A stretch of 64,000 nt of DNA from the NCBI RefSeq assembly GCF_000189535.1, contig NC_015145.1:682001-746000 (forward strand), given 5' to 3'. Position numbers and translations under genes: made by a program. The stretch comes from Pseudarthrobacter phenanthrenivorans Sphe3. GTDB taxonomy: Bacteria > Actinomycetota > Actinomycetes > Actinomycetales > Micrococcaceae. Shown in pieces: positions 37,121-46,122 of this stretch (within the stretch, counting starts at the first letter, position 1; each line of letters begins with the position of its first letter). Below the pieces are notes generated by a model. That model saw only the letters and a program-made list of their open reading frames with translations, was not told the DNA's origin and searched no databases.

Positions 37121-38685
37121 CTGAACTGACCCACCCGCTCGCCACTGTCCCGCAGGACGAGCTGGTTGCCCGCGCCGAGGCCGACCCCCTGAGGCCCCGC
37201 TTCCATTTTGTCTCTCCTGCGGGGTGGCTCAACGATCCCAACGGGGTGTGCCAGTGGAACGGCGTGTACCACCTCTTCTACCAGTACAACCCGGAGGGCG
37301 CCTTCCACCACCGCATCCATTGGGGCCATGCCACCAGCCTGGACCTGGTCACCTGGACGGACCAGCCCGTGGCACTGGAACCGTCGCCGGGACCGGACGC
37401 CGACGGCTGCTGGTCGGGGGTGCTGGTGGACGACGGCGGTACGCCCACCCTGGTCTATTCCGGCCGCCTGGATGAGCGCGAACTGCCGTGCGTGGCTGTA
37501 GGTTCGGGGGACCTCTCCACCTGGACCAAGGCGCCGCAGAACCCTGTCATCTCGGCCCCGCCGGCCGGCGTCGATATCACTGCCTACCGCGACCATTGCG
37601 TGTGGCGCGAGGGCAGCAGGTGGCGCCAGCTGGTGGGTTCGGGGATCCGCGGCCGCGGGGGAACGGCGTTCCTGTATGAGTCGGCAGACCTGCGCTCGTG
37701 GGACTACGTGGGTCCGCTCCTGATCGGCGATGCTTCCCAGGGCGATCCCGCCGGGACCGACTGGACCGGAACCATGTGGGAATGCGTGGACCTGTTCCGT
37801 GCCGGTGCAGGTTCGCTGGGCTCCGTTCCCGCAGATGGTTCACCTGACGTGCTGGTCTTCTCGGCATGGAACGACGGCGATACCCGCCATCCGCTGTATT
37901 GGACCGGCCGTTATGCGGGGGACTCTTTCGAACCCTCCGCGCTGCACCGGCTGGACTACGGCGGCCGGTACTTCTATGCGCCGCAGTCGTTCCTGGACGT
38001 GGCCGGCCGGCGGATCATGTTCGGCTGGCTCCAGGAGGGCCGGTCCGACGCTGCGATGGTGGAGGCCGGGTGGTCGGGCGTGATGAGCCTGCCCAGGGTC
38101 GTCACCGTGGCGGGGGACGGAACACTGGCTTTCGCTCCGGTTCCCGGGCTTGCAGCACTGCGCCGGAACCACGTGGGCCTGCCGGCCCGGGTACTGGTGG
38201 GTTTGGGGCTGCTGGAGACCGGGGTGCAGGGAAACCAGCTGGACCTCGAACTGGACGTCCAGCTGGAGCCTGGTGCCGTGCTGAGGCTGGGGGTGCTTGG
38301 TTCGGCGGACGGCGCCGAGGAAACCGTGATTGAGCTCAGCCGGGCACGGGGCGGCGCCGCCGGCGGCGAAGGCCAGTGCGTGCTCCGCCTGGACCGCACC
38401 CGCAGCAGCCTGGCGCCGGCCGGTGGCGGGGAAGCCGCCGTGGATGTGGAGGAAAAGTCAGGTCCCGTGCCGTTGCGTGACGGGAAAGTGCACCTGCGCG
38501 TTTTAGTGGACCGGTCCGCCGTCGAGATCTTCGCGAACGGCAAGCCCCTCACCGCCCGGGTGTATCCCACGCTGGGCGGCGGCCGGGTCACCCTTTCAGC
38601 ACCTGAAGGAACTGTGCGCCTGCTGGACTTTGACGCCTGGACCATGGCAGACATTTGGGGAGGTCCCCGCACCCTCTTCCCCTGA
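37117..38685 (+). CDS. Intracellular glycoside hydrolase family 32 (fructosidase/sucrase)
   Basis: A 522-residue GH32 enzyme without a signal peptide. The nucleophile Asp is in WLNDPNG near residue 37 and the acid/base Glu in WECVDLF near 220. The transition-state motif, usually RDP, reads RDH (AYRDHCVW) near 155, a variation worth noting. A C-terminal beta-sandwich holds DRSAVEIFANG, also typical. The ATG overlaps the ATPase stop, so the enzyme is made with the importer and probably releases fructose from imported oligosaccharides or sucrose. Confidence 0.93.
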   Translation: MTELTHPLATVPQDELVARAEADPLRPRFHFVSPAGWLNDPNGVCQWNGVYHLFYQYNPEGAFHHRIHWGHATSLDLVTWTDQPVALEPSPGPDADGCWSGVLVDDGGTPTLVYSGRLDERELPCVAVGSGDLSTWTKAPQNPVISAPPAGVDITAYRDHCVWREGSRWRQLVGSGIRGRGGTAFLYESADLRSWDYVGPLLIGDASQGDPAGTDWTGTMWECVDLFRAGAGSLGSVPADGSPDVLVFSAWNDGDTRHPLYWTGRYAGDSFEPSALHRLDYGGRYFYAPQSFLDVAGRRIMFGWLQEGRSDAAMVEAGWSGVMSLPRVVTVAGDGTLAFAPVPGLAALRRNHVGLPARVLVGLGLLETGVQGNQLDLELDVQLEPGAVLRLGVLGSADGAEETVIELSRARGGAAGGEGQCVLRLDRTRSSLAPAGGGEAAVDVEEKSGPVPLRDGKVHLRVLVDRSAVEIFANGKPLTARVYPTLGGGRVTLSAPEGTVRLLDFDAWTMADIWGGPRTLFP

Positions 38686-38688
38686 CCC

Positions 38689-38765
38689 AACGCTCTCTCA
38701 CTTAACGGGCCTTTCCCGGCGATCCTCCTCCACTTAACGGGGCTTTTCGGGGAACGCTCTCTCAC
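38689..38765. repeat. Short imperfect tandem repeat
   Basis: AACGCTCTCTCAC occurs at 38689-38701 and again at 38753-38765. CACTTAACGGG occurs at 38700-38710 and 38731-38741, each followed by a short GC-rich run (CCTTTCCCGG, GCTTTTCGGG). The unit is about 31-32 bases and about two and a half copies are present. It fills most of the gap between the two GH32 genes and looks like an extragenic repeat rather than a promoter. Confidence 0.7.
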
Positions 38766-38784
38766 GAGATCAAAGGCGATCTGA

Positions 38785-41700
38785 ATGCACAGAAGACTAG
38801 TTGCCGGCCTCACGGCCGCAGCCCTTGGTGTCGGCTTTGCTGGAACGGGCGCCACGGAGACTGCCGTGGCCCTCGAGCCGGCGCCCGTCACGCTCGGCAG
38901 CACCACCAGTCCCATCCCGGACGTCACCGGTACAAGCGGCAGCTGGAGCCGGACAGCCGACGGCGGCTACATCGCCGTCGCGCCTTCCGGGCAGAACGCG
39001 GCCGCAACCAGCGAGCAGATGGTGGCCGGGACCGCCCGGTACACGGCCGGCATTAAGGTCGACGCCGGAAGCCCCTACGGTGTGGGGGCGCTCATCTTCC
39101 GGGCAACACCGGACGCCGCGGCTGGATACGCGGCCACGATCGACCCCAACCTGGACCGGGTGAGGTTGTTCGACCTCGCCACCGGCCAGGACATTGTGGC
39201 CCCGGTGGCCGTGCCTTTGGACACCGGCCGGACCTACACGGTGGATGTCCACCTCGACGGGGCGAGGATCCATGTGGCCGTTGACAGCGTCAGGAGGATT
39301 GACGCTGCCGACCACCGCTACCAGTCCGGCCGGGTGGGCCTGCACGCGTTCAACGGAACCGTGGCGTTCGGGGCCCCCGGCGTCCGGACGATCGACGCGA
39401 ACGTGGACGGGTGGGAGGTAAACGGAGGCGGTTGGTCGGCGACGGCCACCGGCTTCCGCGGTGCAGCGCCCCAGGACACCAATATCCGTGCCATCGCAAC
39501 CGGACAATCGCCCACGGACGTGGATTTTTCCACCGACATCCAGGTGACGTCCCCGTACGGCGTCGGAACCGTTCTTTTCCGGACCAACGCCTCCGGAACG
39601 GCCGGGCATGCGGTGGAGGTGGACCCCAACGCGGGCCGGCTGCGCCTTTACAGGGTGGCCGATAACGCCACCCTGGGCACGCATGCCACAGCTATTGCCG
39701 TGGGCAAGGTCTATCGGCTGCGCGTTACAGCCATCGGCAGCCGGTTGGCCGCGTACTGGCAGACAGACTTCCTGGACCCCAATGGCGCCATGCCGGCCAT
39801 CACGGCAACGGATTCGGCGTCCGGCTCCGGGCACGTGGGTCTTGGCGCATACAACGGGACCGTGGTGTTCCAAAGCATGACGCTGCGCGGGCTTGAGGGC
39901 GCCCTGCAGGGTTGGCGCACCGCCTCCGGCTCCTGGGAGCCGGACCCCAAGGGCCTTCGTGCCTTTGCGGCCGCCGGCACCGCGGCGCGGTTCATCCCGG
40001 AGGCGGCGTCCGACGTCGTTGCCTCCTTGGACCTGACAGTCACCTCACCGGCCACCGCGTCGGTGGTGGTCCGCAGCGGTGCCGACGGCGCGGGCGGTCT
40101 CGAATTACGGATCGACCCGGGCGGAGGTTCGGCGGCTCTCTATGACAGGGCGGGCGCCGAACTTCTGCTGTCCGGAGCGCTGCCCGACACAAGCTTCAAG
40201 GCAGGACAGGCCAACCGCGTCCAGTTCACTGCCCGGGGTGCTGAGGCTGCTGTGCTGATAAATGGCACGCCCGTGCTAAATGGCGCAGTTCCCGCGGCGG
40301 CCGGGTCCGGTGTGGCATTGCTGGCGACAGGAACCGCGTGGTTCCAAAACGTCCGGGCGGACAGCGTGGACCAGTACATGAACGGGCTCTACCAGCCGGG
40401 CTACCACTACAGCCAGAACTCGGGCAACAGCTCTGATCCCAACGGCCTGGTCTTTTTCGACGGCGAGTACCACCTCTTCCACCAGGACCGCGGACGGTGG
40501 GCACACGCGGTCAGCACTGACCTGTTGCACTGGAAGCAGCTGCCCATCGCCTTGCCCCACACGGCGGTGGGGGAGTCGTGGTCCGGTTCAGCCGTGGTTG
40601 ATGCCACGGATGCCAGCGGACTCTTTGGCGGCGGCTCAGGACTCATTGCCTATTACACGAGCTTCAACCACGATGCCGTGAACGGCAATCAGTCCATCCA
40701 CGCTGCCTACAGCACGGACAAGGGCCGCACCTGGCGGACCGTCCAGGCGGCGCCGGTGGTGGAGAACCCGGGCGGCCCCGGCGGCGGCTGGGACTTCCGC
40801 GATCCGAAGGTCGTGTGGGACGGAGGCACCAACAAATGGGTGATGGTGGTGGCAGCCGGGGACCATATCCGTTTCTTTACGTCACCAGACCTCATCCACT
40901 GGGACTTCGCCAGTTCCTTCGGCTATGGGGAGTGGGTCCGGGGCGGGGTGTGGGAATGCCCGGACTTCTTCGAGCTCCCTGTTGAGGGAAAACCGGGGGC
41001 AAAGCGGTGGGTGCTTTGGTGGAGTACCGGTGCGGTGCGCTCAACCAACGGATCGGCGGCGCAGTACGTGACGGGAACCTGGAACGGGACGACCTTCAGC
41101 GCTGACACTGGCCCGGCCCAGGTGCTGCAGGCAGACCATGGACGCGACTACTACGCTGCCATGAGCTTTTTCGGAGCCCCGGACAACCGGCGGATCATGA
41201 TCGGGTGGATGAGCAACTGGGATTACGCCTTCAGCCCGCCTACGGGCCGGTGGAACGGCCAGCTCAGTATTCCCCGCGAAATCAAGCTCGTCGATGTTCC
41301 CGGCGCAGGGTTCCGCCTGACACAGGCTCCCGTCATGGAGGCAGAGTCCCTGCGGAGTTCCACTTGGCAGGACTCCAACCTGACCGTGACGCCGGCCTCC
41401 GCCAATGCGCTGGCCGGGGTTTCGGGGCGATCCTTTGAACTTGAGGCCGAGGTGGGAATCCCCACGTCAGGCGGGGCCTCGTCCTTTACCTTCGGGCTGC
41501 GGAAGGGGAACGGCCCTATGGGCGGGCAGGAGACAGTGGTGAAGTACGACGCCGGTGCTGCCGCCCTCACGGTGGACCGCGGCAGTGCCGGGCGGGAGGA
41601 CTTCACCCGCTACTTCGCCGGCTCGGAGGCCGATAATTCCACCGCACCCTGGCCTTCAAAGCTTGTGGGGTCGGAGCGCCGGGTGAAAGTCAGGATCCTC

Positions 41701-42447
41701 GTGGATGCATCGTCGGTTGAGGTCTTCGGCGGTGACGGGACATCCGCAGTCACCTCGCTGATCTACCCCGATCCGTCCGCCACGGGACTGTCTTTTGCCG
41801 CGGACGGAGGGAACGCACGGCTGGTGTCCGTCAAAGTACACCAGCTCAGCGACACTGCGCGCCTGACCGGAGCGCCGCCGTCGGACGTCCTCCCGGCCGC
41901 TGGCGGCACTGCCCGCCATAACCTCGGCCAGTTTTCCGTGGTTCCCGGCGGCAGATGGGAGAACACCGGCGCGGGCCTGGCGGGCACTTTCGACAAGGAT
42001 TCAACCGCCCTGAGCGCCTCCTCCTACAGCAATGTCCGGGTGCAGGCGACGGTGCGATTCGGCACTGGGGCTTTTGGCGGGGAGCTTCTAAACCGGGACC
42101 TCATGCCCGAGAAGGGATACGGCGGGGCCGGCTCGGTGCTGCTGAGGTCCACTCCAGACGGATCCAGTGCGTACTACGTGAACCTGGACCCAAACCTGCG
42201 GGTGGTGAGGGTTTTCAAACTCGTAGATGGCGCCTTTACCGTGGTGGCAAGTGTTCCTGCTGCTCTAAGCCACGGAGTAGGCTACGCCCTCGATGCGTCC
42301 GTTGGCGGAAACAGGATCACCGTAGCCCTGGACGGGACACAACTCATCGAAGCGACCGACTCGTCTCTGTCCTCTGGCAGGGTGGGAGTAAACGTGTTCG
42401 ACGGGCGCGCCGCATACCAGGACGTGGTGGTGACGCCGCTGCCGTAG
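38785..42447 (+). CDS. Secreted multidomain GH32 fructanase (levanase/inulinase type)
   Basis: A 1,220-residue exported protein. A signal peptide ends near residue 30 (ALEPAP). Three related beta-sandwich repeats follow (about 36-210, 211-372, 373-530), each with a pattern such as SPYGVGxLxFRxxxxAxxGYA and GRVGLxAFNGTVAF, resembling lectin-like sugar-binding domains. The GH32 catalytic domain (about 540-870) has the nucleophile in SSDPNG, RDP in WDFRDPKVVW and the acid/base Glu in WECPDFF. A GH32 beta-sandwich with DASSVEVFGG comes next, then a fourth repeat at the C terminus (about 1045-1220). It would cut fructan outside the cell for the adjacent importer. Levan versus inulin cannot be told. 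Confidence 0.92.
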   Translation: MHRRLVAGLTAAALGVGFAGTGATETAVALEPAPVTLGSTTSPIPDVTGTSGSWSRTADGGYIAVAPSGQNAAATSEQMVAGTARYTAGIKVDAGSPYGVGALIFRATPDAAAGYAATIDPNLDRVRLFDLATGQDIVAPVAVPLDTGRTYTVDVHLDGARIHVAVDSVRRIDAADHRYQSGRVGLHAFNGTVAFGAPGVRTIDANVDGWEVNGGGWSATATGFRGAAPQDTNIRAIATGQSPTDVDFSTDIQVTSPYGVGTVLFRTNASGTAGHAVEVDPNAGRLRLYRVADNATLGTHATAIAVGKVYRLRVTAIGSRLAAYWQTDFLDPNGAMPAITATDSASGSGHVGLGAYNGTVVFQSMTLRGLEGALQGWRTASGSWEPDPKGLRAFAAAGTAARFIPEAASDVVASLDLTVTSPATASVVVRSGADGAGGLELRIDPGGGSAALYDRAGAELLLSGALPDTSFKAGQANRVQFTARGAEAAVLINGTPVLNGAVPAAAGSGVALLATGTAWFQNVRADSVDQYMNGLYQPGYHYSQNSGNSSDPNGLVFFDGEYHLFHQDRGRWAHAVSTDLLHWKQLPIALPHTAVGESWSGSAVVDATDASGLFGGGSGLIAYYTSFNHDAVNGNQSIHAAYSTDKGRTWRTVQAAPVVENPGGPGGGWDFRDPKVVWDGGTNKWVMVVAAGDHIRFFTSPDLIHWDFASSFGYGEWVRGGVWECPDFFELPVEGKPGAKRWVLWWSTGAVRSTNGSAAQYVTGTWNGTTFSADTGPAQVLQADHGRDYYAAMSFFGAPDNRRIMIGWMSNWDYAFSPPTGRWNGQLSIPREIKLVDVPGAGFRLTQAPVMEAESLRSSTWQDSNLTVTPASANALAGVSGRSFELEAEVGIPTSGGASSFTFGLRKGNGPMGGQETVVKYDAGAAALTVDRGSAGREDFTRYFAGSEADNSTAPWPSKLVGSERRVKVRILVDASSVEVFGGDGTSAVTSLIYPDPSATGLSFAADGGNARLVSVKVHQLSDTARLTGAPPSDVLPAAGGTARHNLGQFSVVPGGRWENTGAGLAGTFDKDSTALSASSYSNVRVQATVRFGTGAFGGELLNRDLMPEKGYGGAGSVLLRSTPDGSSAYYVNLDPNLRVVRVFKLVDGAFTVVASVPAALSHGVGYALDASVGGNRITVALDGTQLIEATDSSLSSGRVGVNVFDGRAAYQDVVVTPLP

Positions 42448-42490
42448 CGGGCACGTGCTGCCTTTCGCTGCTTTGTCCGGGGCAAAAACA

Positions 42491-42528
42491 AAAGGCCTCG
42501 CTTCCCTGGTTAGGGAAGCGAGGCCTTT
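42491..42528. terminator. Bidirectional terminator between GH32 and tRNA-Ser
   Basis: A perfect 17-bp stem (42491-42507 with 42512-42528) with a 4-base GGTT loop. The arms begin with AAA and end with TTT. It lies between the fructanase gene (+) and tRNA-Ser (-) and can end both transcripts. Confidence 0.92.
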
Positions 42529-42532
42529 CAGT

Positions 42533-42622
42533 TGGCGGTGACGGTGGGATTTGAACCCACGTTGGCTTTTACACCAAACAACATTTCGAGTGTTGCACCT
42601 TCGGCCGCTCGGACACGTCACC
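42533..42622 (-). tRNA. tRNA-Ser(CGA)
   Basis: On the minus strand the acceptor arms GGTGACG and CGTCACC pair, the anticodon stem CAACA/TGTTG encloses CTCGAAA with anticodon CGA, a long variable arm follows, and the T arm reads GGGTTCAAATCCC. The CCA end is encoded (42535-42533). It reads the serine codon UCG. Confidence 0.96.
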
Positions 42623-42784
42623 AACCTCAATAGGGTACCGGAGTGAGGGGGCCAACCCCAAAACGGGATTGGTCGGAGGGGCTCCCACGCCCCGCCGAAA
42701 GGGCCTGAAAAGATTCTCAAAAGTTCTTTTTGCCGCAGTGCACCGGGCCCCTTAAATGTCAGACCCTCCCATGAGAATGGCTTT

Positions 42785-44494
42785 ATGGAAATGAAGGTGG
42801 CAGTTGCGGAGGCTGAGGCGGCGGTTGACGCTTCGGTGGCTGCTTTTGCGGCGGTGCTCGCTGGCGGCGGTACTGCTGGTTCCTGTGCTGCCGGCGCGGG
42901 CTTTGATGATCCGTTGCAGCGGGTTGCTGATGGGGCTTTGGAGGTTTTGGCCGGGGTGGCCCGGTCGGAGGCGAAGCTGGCGGCGTTGAAGGCGCAGGCG
43001 GTGGAGGTGTTCGCCGCGGCCACGCAGGCCCTGAACGGTCTGCCACGTTCACCCCAGGAGGCAACGGCGCAGGACCGGAGCCTTGTGGCCGAGGTCGGGT
43101 GTGCGCTGGTCATCGGCGACCGCGCCGCCGGTGCCCTGCTGGCCGAGTCCCATGCCCTGGCCACGTCCCGGCCCCGGACCCTTGCCGCCCTGCAGGCCGG
43201 GACCATTTCGTGGGCGCATGCCCGGACCATGGTGGACCAGACCCTCGGCCTTGACCCGGCCGCGGCGGCGGCCTTGGAGGACCATTTCCTGGACCCCGAC
43301 GCCCCAGACCGGACCACGGGTGCCACCCTCGGGGAAATGCCCGCGTACCGGTTCAAGGCCAAGGCCAGGACCTGGCGGGAACGCCACCACCCCGAATCGC
43401 TCGAGGTCCGCCACGCCAAGGGTGCAGCGGACCGGCGGGTCGAGTACTGGAAGGACACTGACGGGATGGCCTGGATCGCCGCGTGCCTGCCCGCGGACAA
43501 AGCATCGGCCATCTGGAACCGGCTCACCGCCCTCGCCCGGGGAATGCAAGGGCCCGGGGAGGACCGCACCCTGTCCCAACGCCGGGCCGACACCTACACC
43601 CAAAGCCTCCTCACCAGCGGCACCAACGGCGGCATCAGTCGCGGGAGTGGTGACAGTTCCAGCCTCCATGCAGGCAACGACGCCGGCAACGGGGCGGGTA
43701 ACGGCCACGGCGACAGGGCAGCTAGTGCCGACGGGGGAGCTGGTGCCGACGGGGGAGGCGCAGGAACAGATACCACCTCTTCGTCGTCGATCCGGGCGCA
43801 GGTCCTGGTCACCGTGCCGGTGTTCTCGCTGATGGGACTGACCGACGAGCCCGCCACGCTGGACGGGTACGGCCCGATCCCGCCGTCGATGGCCCGTGAC
43901 CTGGTCGCAAACGGTGCCGGTTCCTTCCACCGGGTGCTCATTGATCCTCGTGATGGTGCGCCGCTGGAGATCGGCCGGACCAGCTACCGGGTGACCAAGG
44001 CGATGCGGAACTGGCTCCGGCTGAGGGACGGCAAATGCCCCTTCCCCGGCTGCAGCAACCACTCCCTGGACAACGAAGCAGACCATATTCTCGCCTGGCA
44101 TAAAGGCGGTGCCACCGGCATCTCCAACCTGGGACAACCCTGCCCGAAACACCACAAACTCCGGCACACCAGCGGCTGGAAACCCACCCCCGCCACCAAA
44201 AACGAACCACCCGGCTGGACCTCACCGTCCGGGCACCATTACAAGAGCGAACACCAGGACTGGGAACCACCCCACTGGCCGCCGGCTATCCCATCCGCGG
44301 CGCTGGAGGTGCCTGACGACCCCTCTGGATTAGCGAAATTGGCACAGGACCCACCTCACCCCGAGTCTCCCAACACGGGACTTCCGGAGGACACCTTTTC
44401 TGACTGGTTCCTGCCTGCCTACCAGCTGCCCAAAGACCCGCTTCCCGAGGACGTCTGGTGGGCCATGGCCTGCGATGCCAGCGCGTCACTTTAG
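42785..44494 (+). CDS. DUF222/HNH endonuclease domain protein
   Basis: A 569-residue protein. The N-terminal 350 residues are the helical DUF222 domain (RVADGALEVLAGVARSEAKLAALKAQ) common in multicopy actinobacterial families. A Gly/Ala/Asp-rich low-complexity stretch lies near residue 300. The HNH nuclease domain near 410-460 contains CPFPGCSNHSLDNEADHILAW and CPKHHKLRH, with Cys and His metal ligands. The cell role is unknown; such genes often move or duplicate. The ATG lies six bases after GAGAAT (42773-42778) without a ribosome site, suggesting a leaderless message. Confidence 0.9.
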   Translation: MEMKVAVAEAEAAVDASVAAFAAVLAGGGTAGSCAAGAGFDDPLQRVADGALEVLAGVARSEAKLAALKAQAVEVFAAATQALNGLPRSPQEATAQDRSLVAEVGCALVIGDRAAGALLAESHALATSRPRTLAALQAGTISWAHARTMVDQTLGLDPAAAAALEDHFLDPDAPDRTTGATLGEMPAYRFKAKARTWRERHHPESLEVRHAKGAADRRVEYWKDTDGMAWIAACLPADKASAIWNRLTALARGMQGPGEDRTLSQRRADTYTQSLLTSGTNGGISRGSGDSSSLHAGNDAGNGAGNGHGDRAASADGGAGADGGGAGTDTTSSSSIRAQVLVTVPVFSLMGLTDEPATLDGYGPIPPSMARDLVANGAGSFHRVLIDPRDGAPLEIGRTSYRVTKAMRNWLRLRDGKCPFPGCSNHSLDNEADHILAWHKGGATGISNLGQPCPKHHKLRHTSGWKPTPATKNEPPGWTSPSGHHYKSEHQDWEPPHWPPAIPSAALEVPDDPSGLAKLAQDPPHPESPNTGLPEDTFSDWFLPAYQLPKDPLPEDVWWAMACDASASL

Positions 44495-44669
44495 GATCGT
44501 GCAAGCTCCCGCGGCTTATCGTGGAAAGCAGTCCCCGCCGGCTCAGCGCGCTTTGCAGCCCCGCGGCGCATCTACATGCTGTTTCCCTGCCCGGCATGCA
44601 GCAGCCATCAGTCGTGCAGCGCGCCAAACTTTCGTCCTTCCCGTCCGGAAGGCTAGATTCATCAGCAAG

Positions 44670-45698
44670 ATGACTAATCAATCCAGTCCCAAACACGCAA
44701 CCGCCTACTGGACCACCGCACAGGGACAGGGCGAACTCCGGCACGAGGAAGTCCCTTCCCCCGGCCCCAACGAAGCCTTGGTCCGCTCCCTGTACTCCGG
44801 TATCAGCAAAGGCACGGAGATGGTGGTGCACGCCGGAGCTGTCCCGCCCCGGGTGGCTGACGCAATGCGGGCCCCTCATCAGGAGGGGGAGTTCCCAGGA
44901 CCTGTGAAGTTCGGGTACCTGTCTGTGGGAGTGGTCGAACAGGGACCGGAAGAATGGACCGGGCAACGCGTCTTCTGCCTGAATCCCCACCAGGACCGCT
45001 ACGTGGTGCCGGTCACTGACCTCACAAAGATCCCGGCCGAGGTCCCTTCGCGCAGGGCAGTGCTCACCGGAACGGTGGAAACGGCGGTCAATGCACTGTG
45101 GGAGGCCGGCCCGCGGCTGGGAGACCGTATTGCGGTTGTGGGTGCAGGCTTGGTTGGCGGCATGGTGGCCACCCTGCTGAGGACCTTTCCACTGGACCGC
45201 CTGCAACTGGTGGACCTGGACCCCAGCCGGAAGCAGCTGGCGGATACCCTCGGTGTCGACTTCGCCCATCCTGACGACGCCCTCGCCGACTGTGACATCG
45301 TTTTCCATTGCTCCGCCTCGCAGGAGGGCTTGGAGCGAAGCCTGCAGCTCGTCGGGGACGAGGGAGACGTCATCGAAATGTCCTGGTACGCCAACCGCGA
45401 GGTGACGCTGCCGCTGGGGGAGGACTTTCACGCCCGCCGGCTGTCCATCCGCGCCAGCCAAGTGGGAGTGGTGGCTCGTGCCCGCCGCCACCGCAGGACC
45501 ACTGCAGATCGCCTAAATCTCGCCGTTTCCCTGCTGAAGGACCCGGTGTTTGACGTCTTCCTGACTGGTGTCTCGCCGTTCGCCGAGTTGCCCGGGGTGG
45601 TTCAGGACCTCGCCCACGGCCGGCTTGACGCCCTCTGCCACGTCATCGAGTACCCGTGCGACGAATCCCGGAATCCCACCCAAGAAGACCAGAGGTAA
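44670..45698 (+). CDS. Medium-chain alcohol dehydrogenase-like protein, pterin/glycosyltransferase trio
   Basis: About 342 residues of the MDR superfamily. The N-terminal GroES-like part (SLYSGISKGTEMVVHAG, then GYLSVGVVEQG) and Rossmann motif AVVGAGLVGGMVA near residue 168 are clear. The usual catalytic zinc residues (GHE motif) are not evident, so it may be a zinc-free oxidoreductase. ATG at 44670 is chosen because the open frame upstream has no fitting start; TAGATT at 44654-44659 may be its -10. It ends six bases before the pterin-synthase-like gene, so the two are co-transcribed. Confidence 0.85.
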   Translation: MTNQSSPKHATAYWTTAQGQGELRHEEVPSPGPNEALVRSLYSGISKGTEMVVHAGAVPPRVADAMRAPHQEGEFPGPVKFGYLSVGVVEQGPEEWTGQRVFCLNPHQDRYVVPVTDLTKIPAEVPSRRAVLTGTVETAVNALWEAGPRLGDRIAVVGAGLVGGMVATLLRTFPLDRLQLVDLDPSRKQLADTLGVDFAHPDDALADCDIVFHCSASQEGLERSLQLVGDEGDVIEMSWYANREVTLPLGEDFHARRLSIRASQVGVVARARRHRRTTADRLNLAVSLLKDPVFDVFLTGVSPFAELPGVVQDLAHGRLDALCHVIEYPCDESRNPTQEDQR

Positions 45699-45704
45699 CT
45701 CATC

Positions 45705-46118
45705 ATGTTCAGCCTGACCGTCCGCCGCCATTTCATGATTGCCCACAGCCTCCCGCGGGAGGCCTTCGGGCCAGCCCAGGCCCTGCACGGGGCGACGTTC
45801 GTTGCGGAAGTGGCCTTCCGCCGTCGGACGCTCAATGACGACGCCATTGTGCTGGACATCGGCGCAGCCGGCACCATCATCGAGGAGGTGCTGGCCGGAC
45901 TGAACTACCGGAACCTGGACGAGCATCCCGATTTCGAGGGCAAGCTCACCACCACCGAGGCGCTGGCGCACTACATTGCCCGGTCCGTGGCGGAAAAGCT
46001 GAAGGATGACGACGACGGCGCGCAGCTGGCGGGCATCGACGTCACCTTGCGCGAGAACCCCGACGCCTGGGCCACCTTCTCGCTGGACCTCCCGGCGGTG
46101 GACCTTCCGGCGTCCTGA
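45705..46118 (+). CDS. Divergent 6-pyruvoyl-tetrahydropterin synthase / QueD-family protein
   Basis: A 137-residue protein with the T-fold layout: MFSLTVRRHFMIAHSL at the start, ALHGATF near residue 29, DIGAAGTIIEEVLAGLNYRNLDE near 50, TTEALAHYIARSVAEKL near 80 and VTLRENPDAWATF near 110. The family normally has His in HGH(N/K)Y and a catalytic Cys before it. Here the second His of HGH is replaced (HGA) and no Cys precedes it, so one zinc ligand and the Cys appear lost. It lies between an oxidoreductase and a glycosyltransferase gene. The reaction may differ from PTPS or QueD. Confidence 0.82.
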   Translation: MFSLTVRRHFMIAHSLPREAFGPAQALHGATFVAEVAFRRRTLNDDAIVLDIGAAGTIIEEVLAGLNYRNLDEHPDFEGKLTTTEALAHYIARSVAEKLKDDDDGAQLAGIDVTLRENPDAWATFSLDLPAVDLPAS

Positions 46119-46122
46119 TCCC

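Noticed and set aside
42785..44494. DUF222-HNH gene as a mobile intron or insertion element
   Set aside because: No terminal repeats, target duplications or reverse transcriptase are visible; it is a stand-alone gene typical of these genomes.
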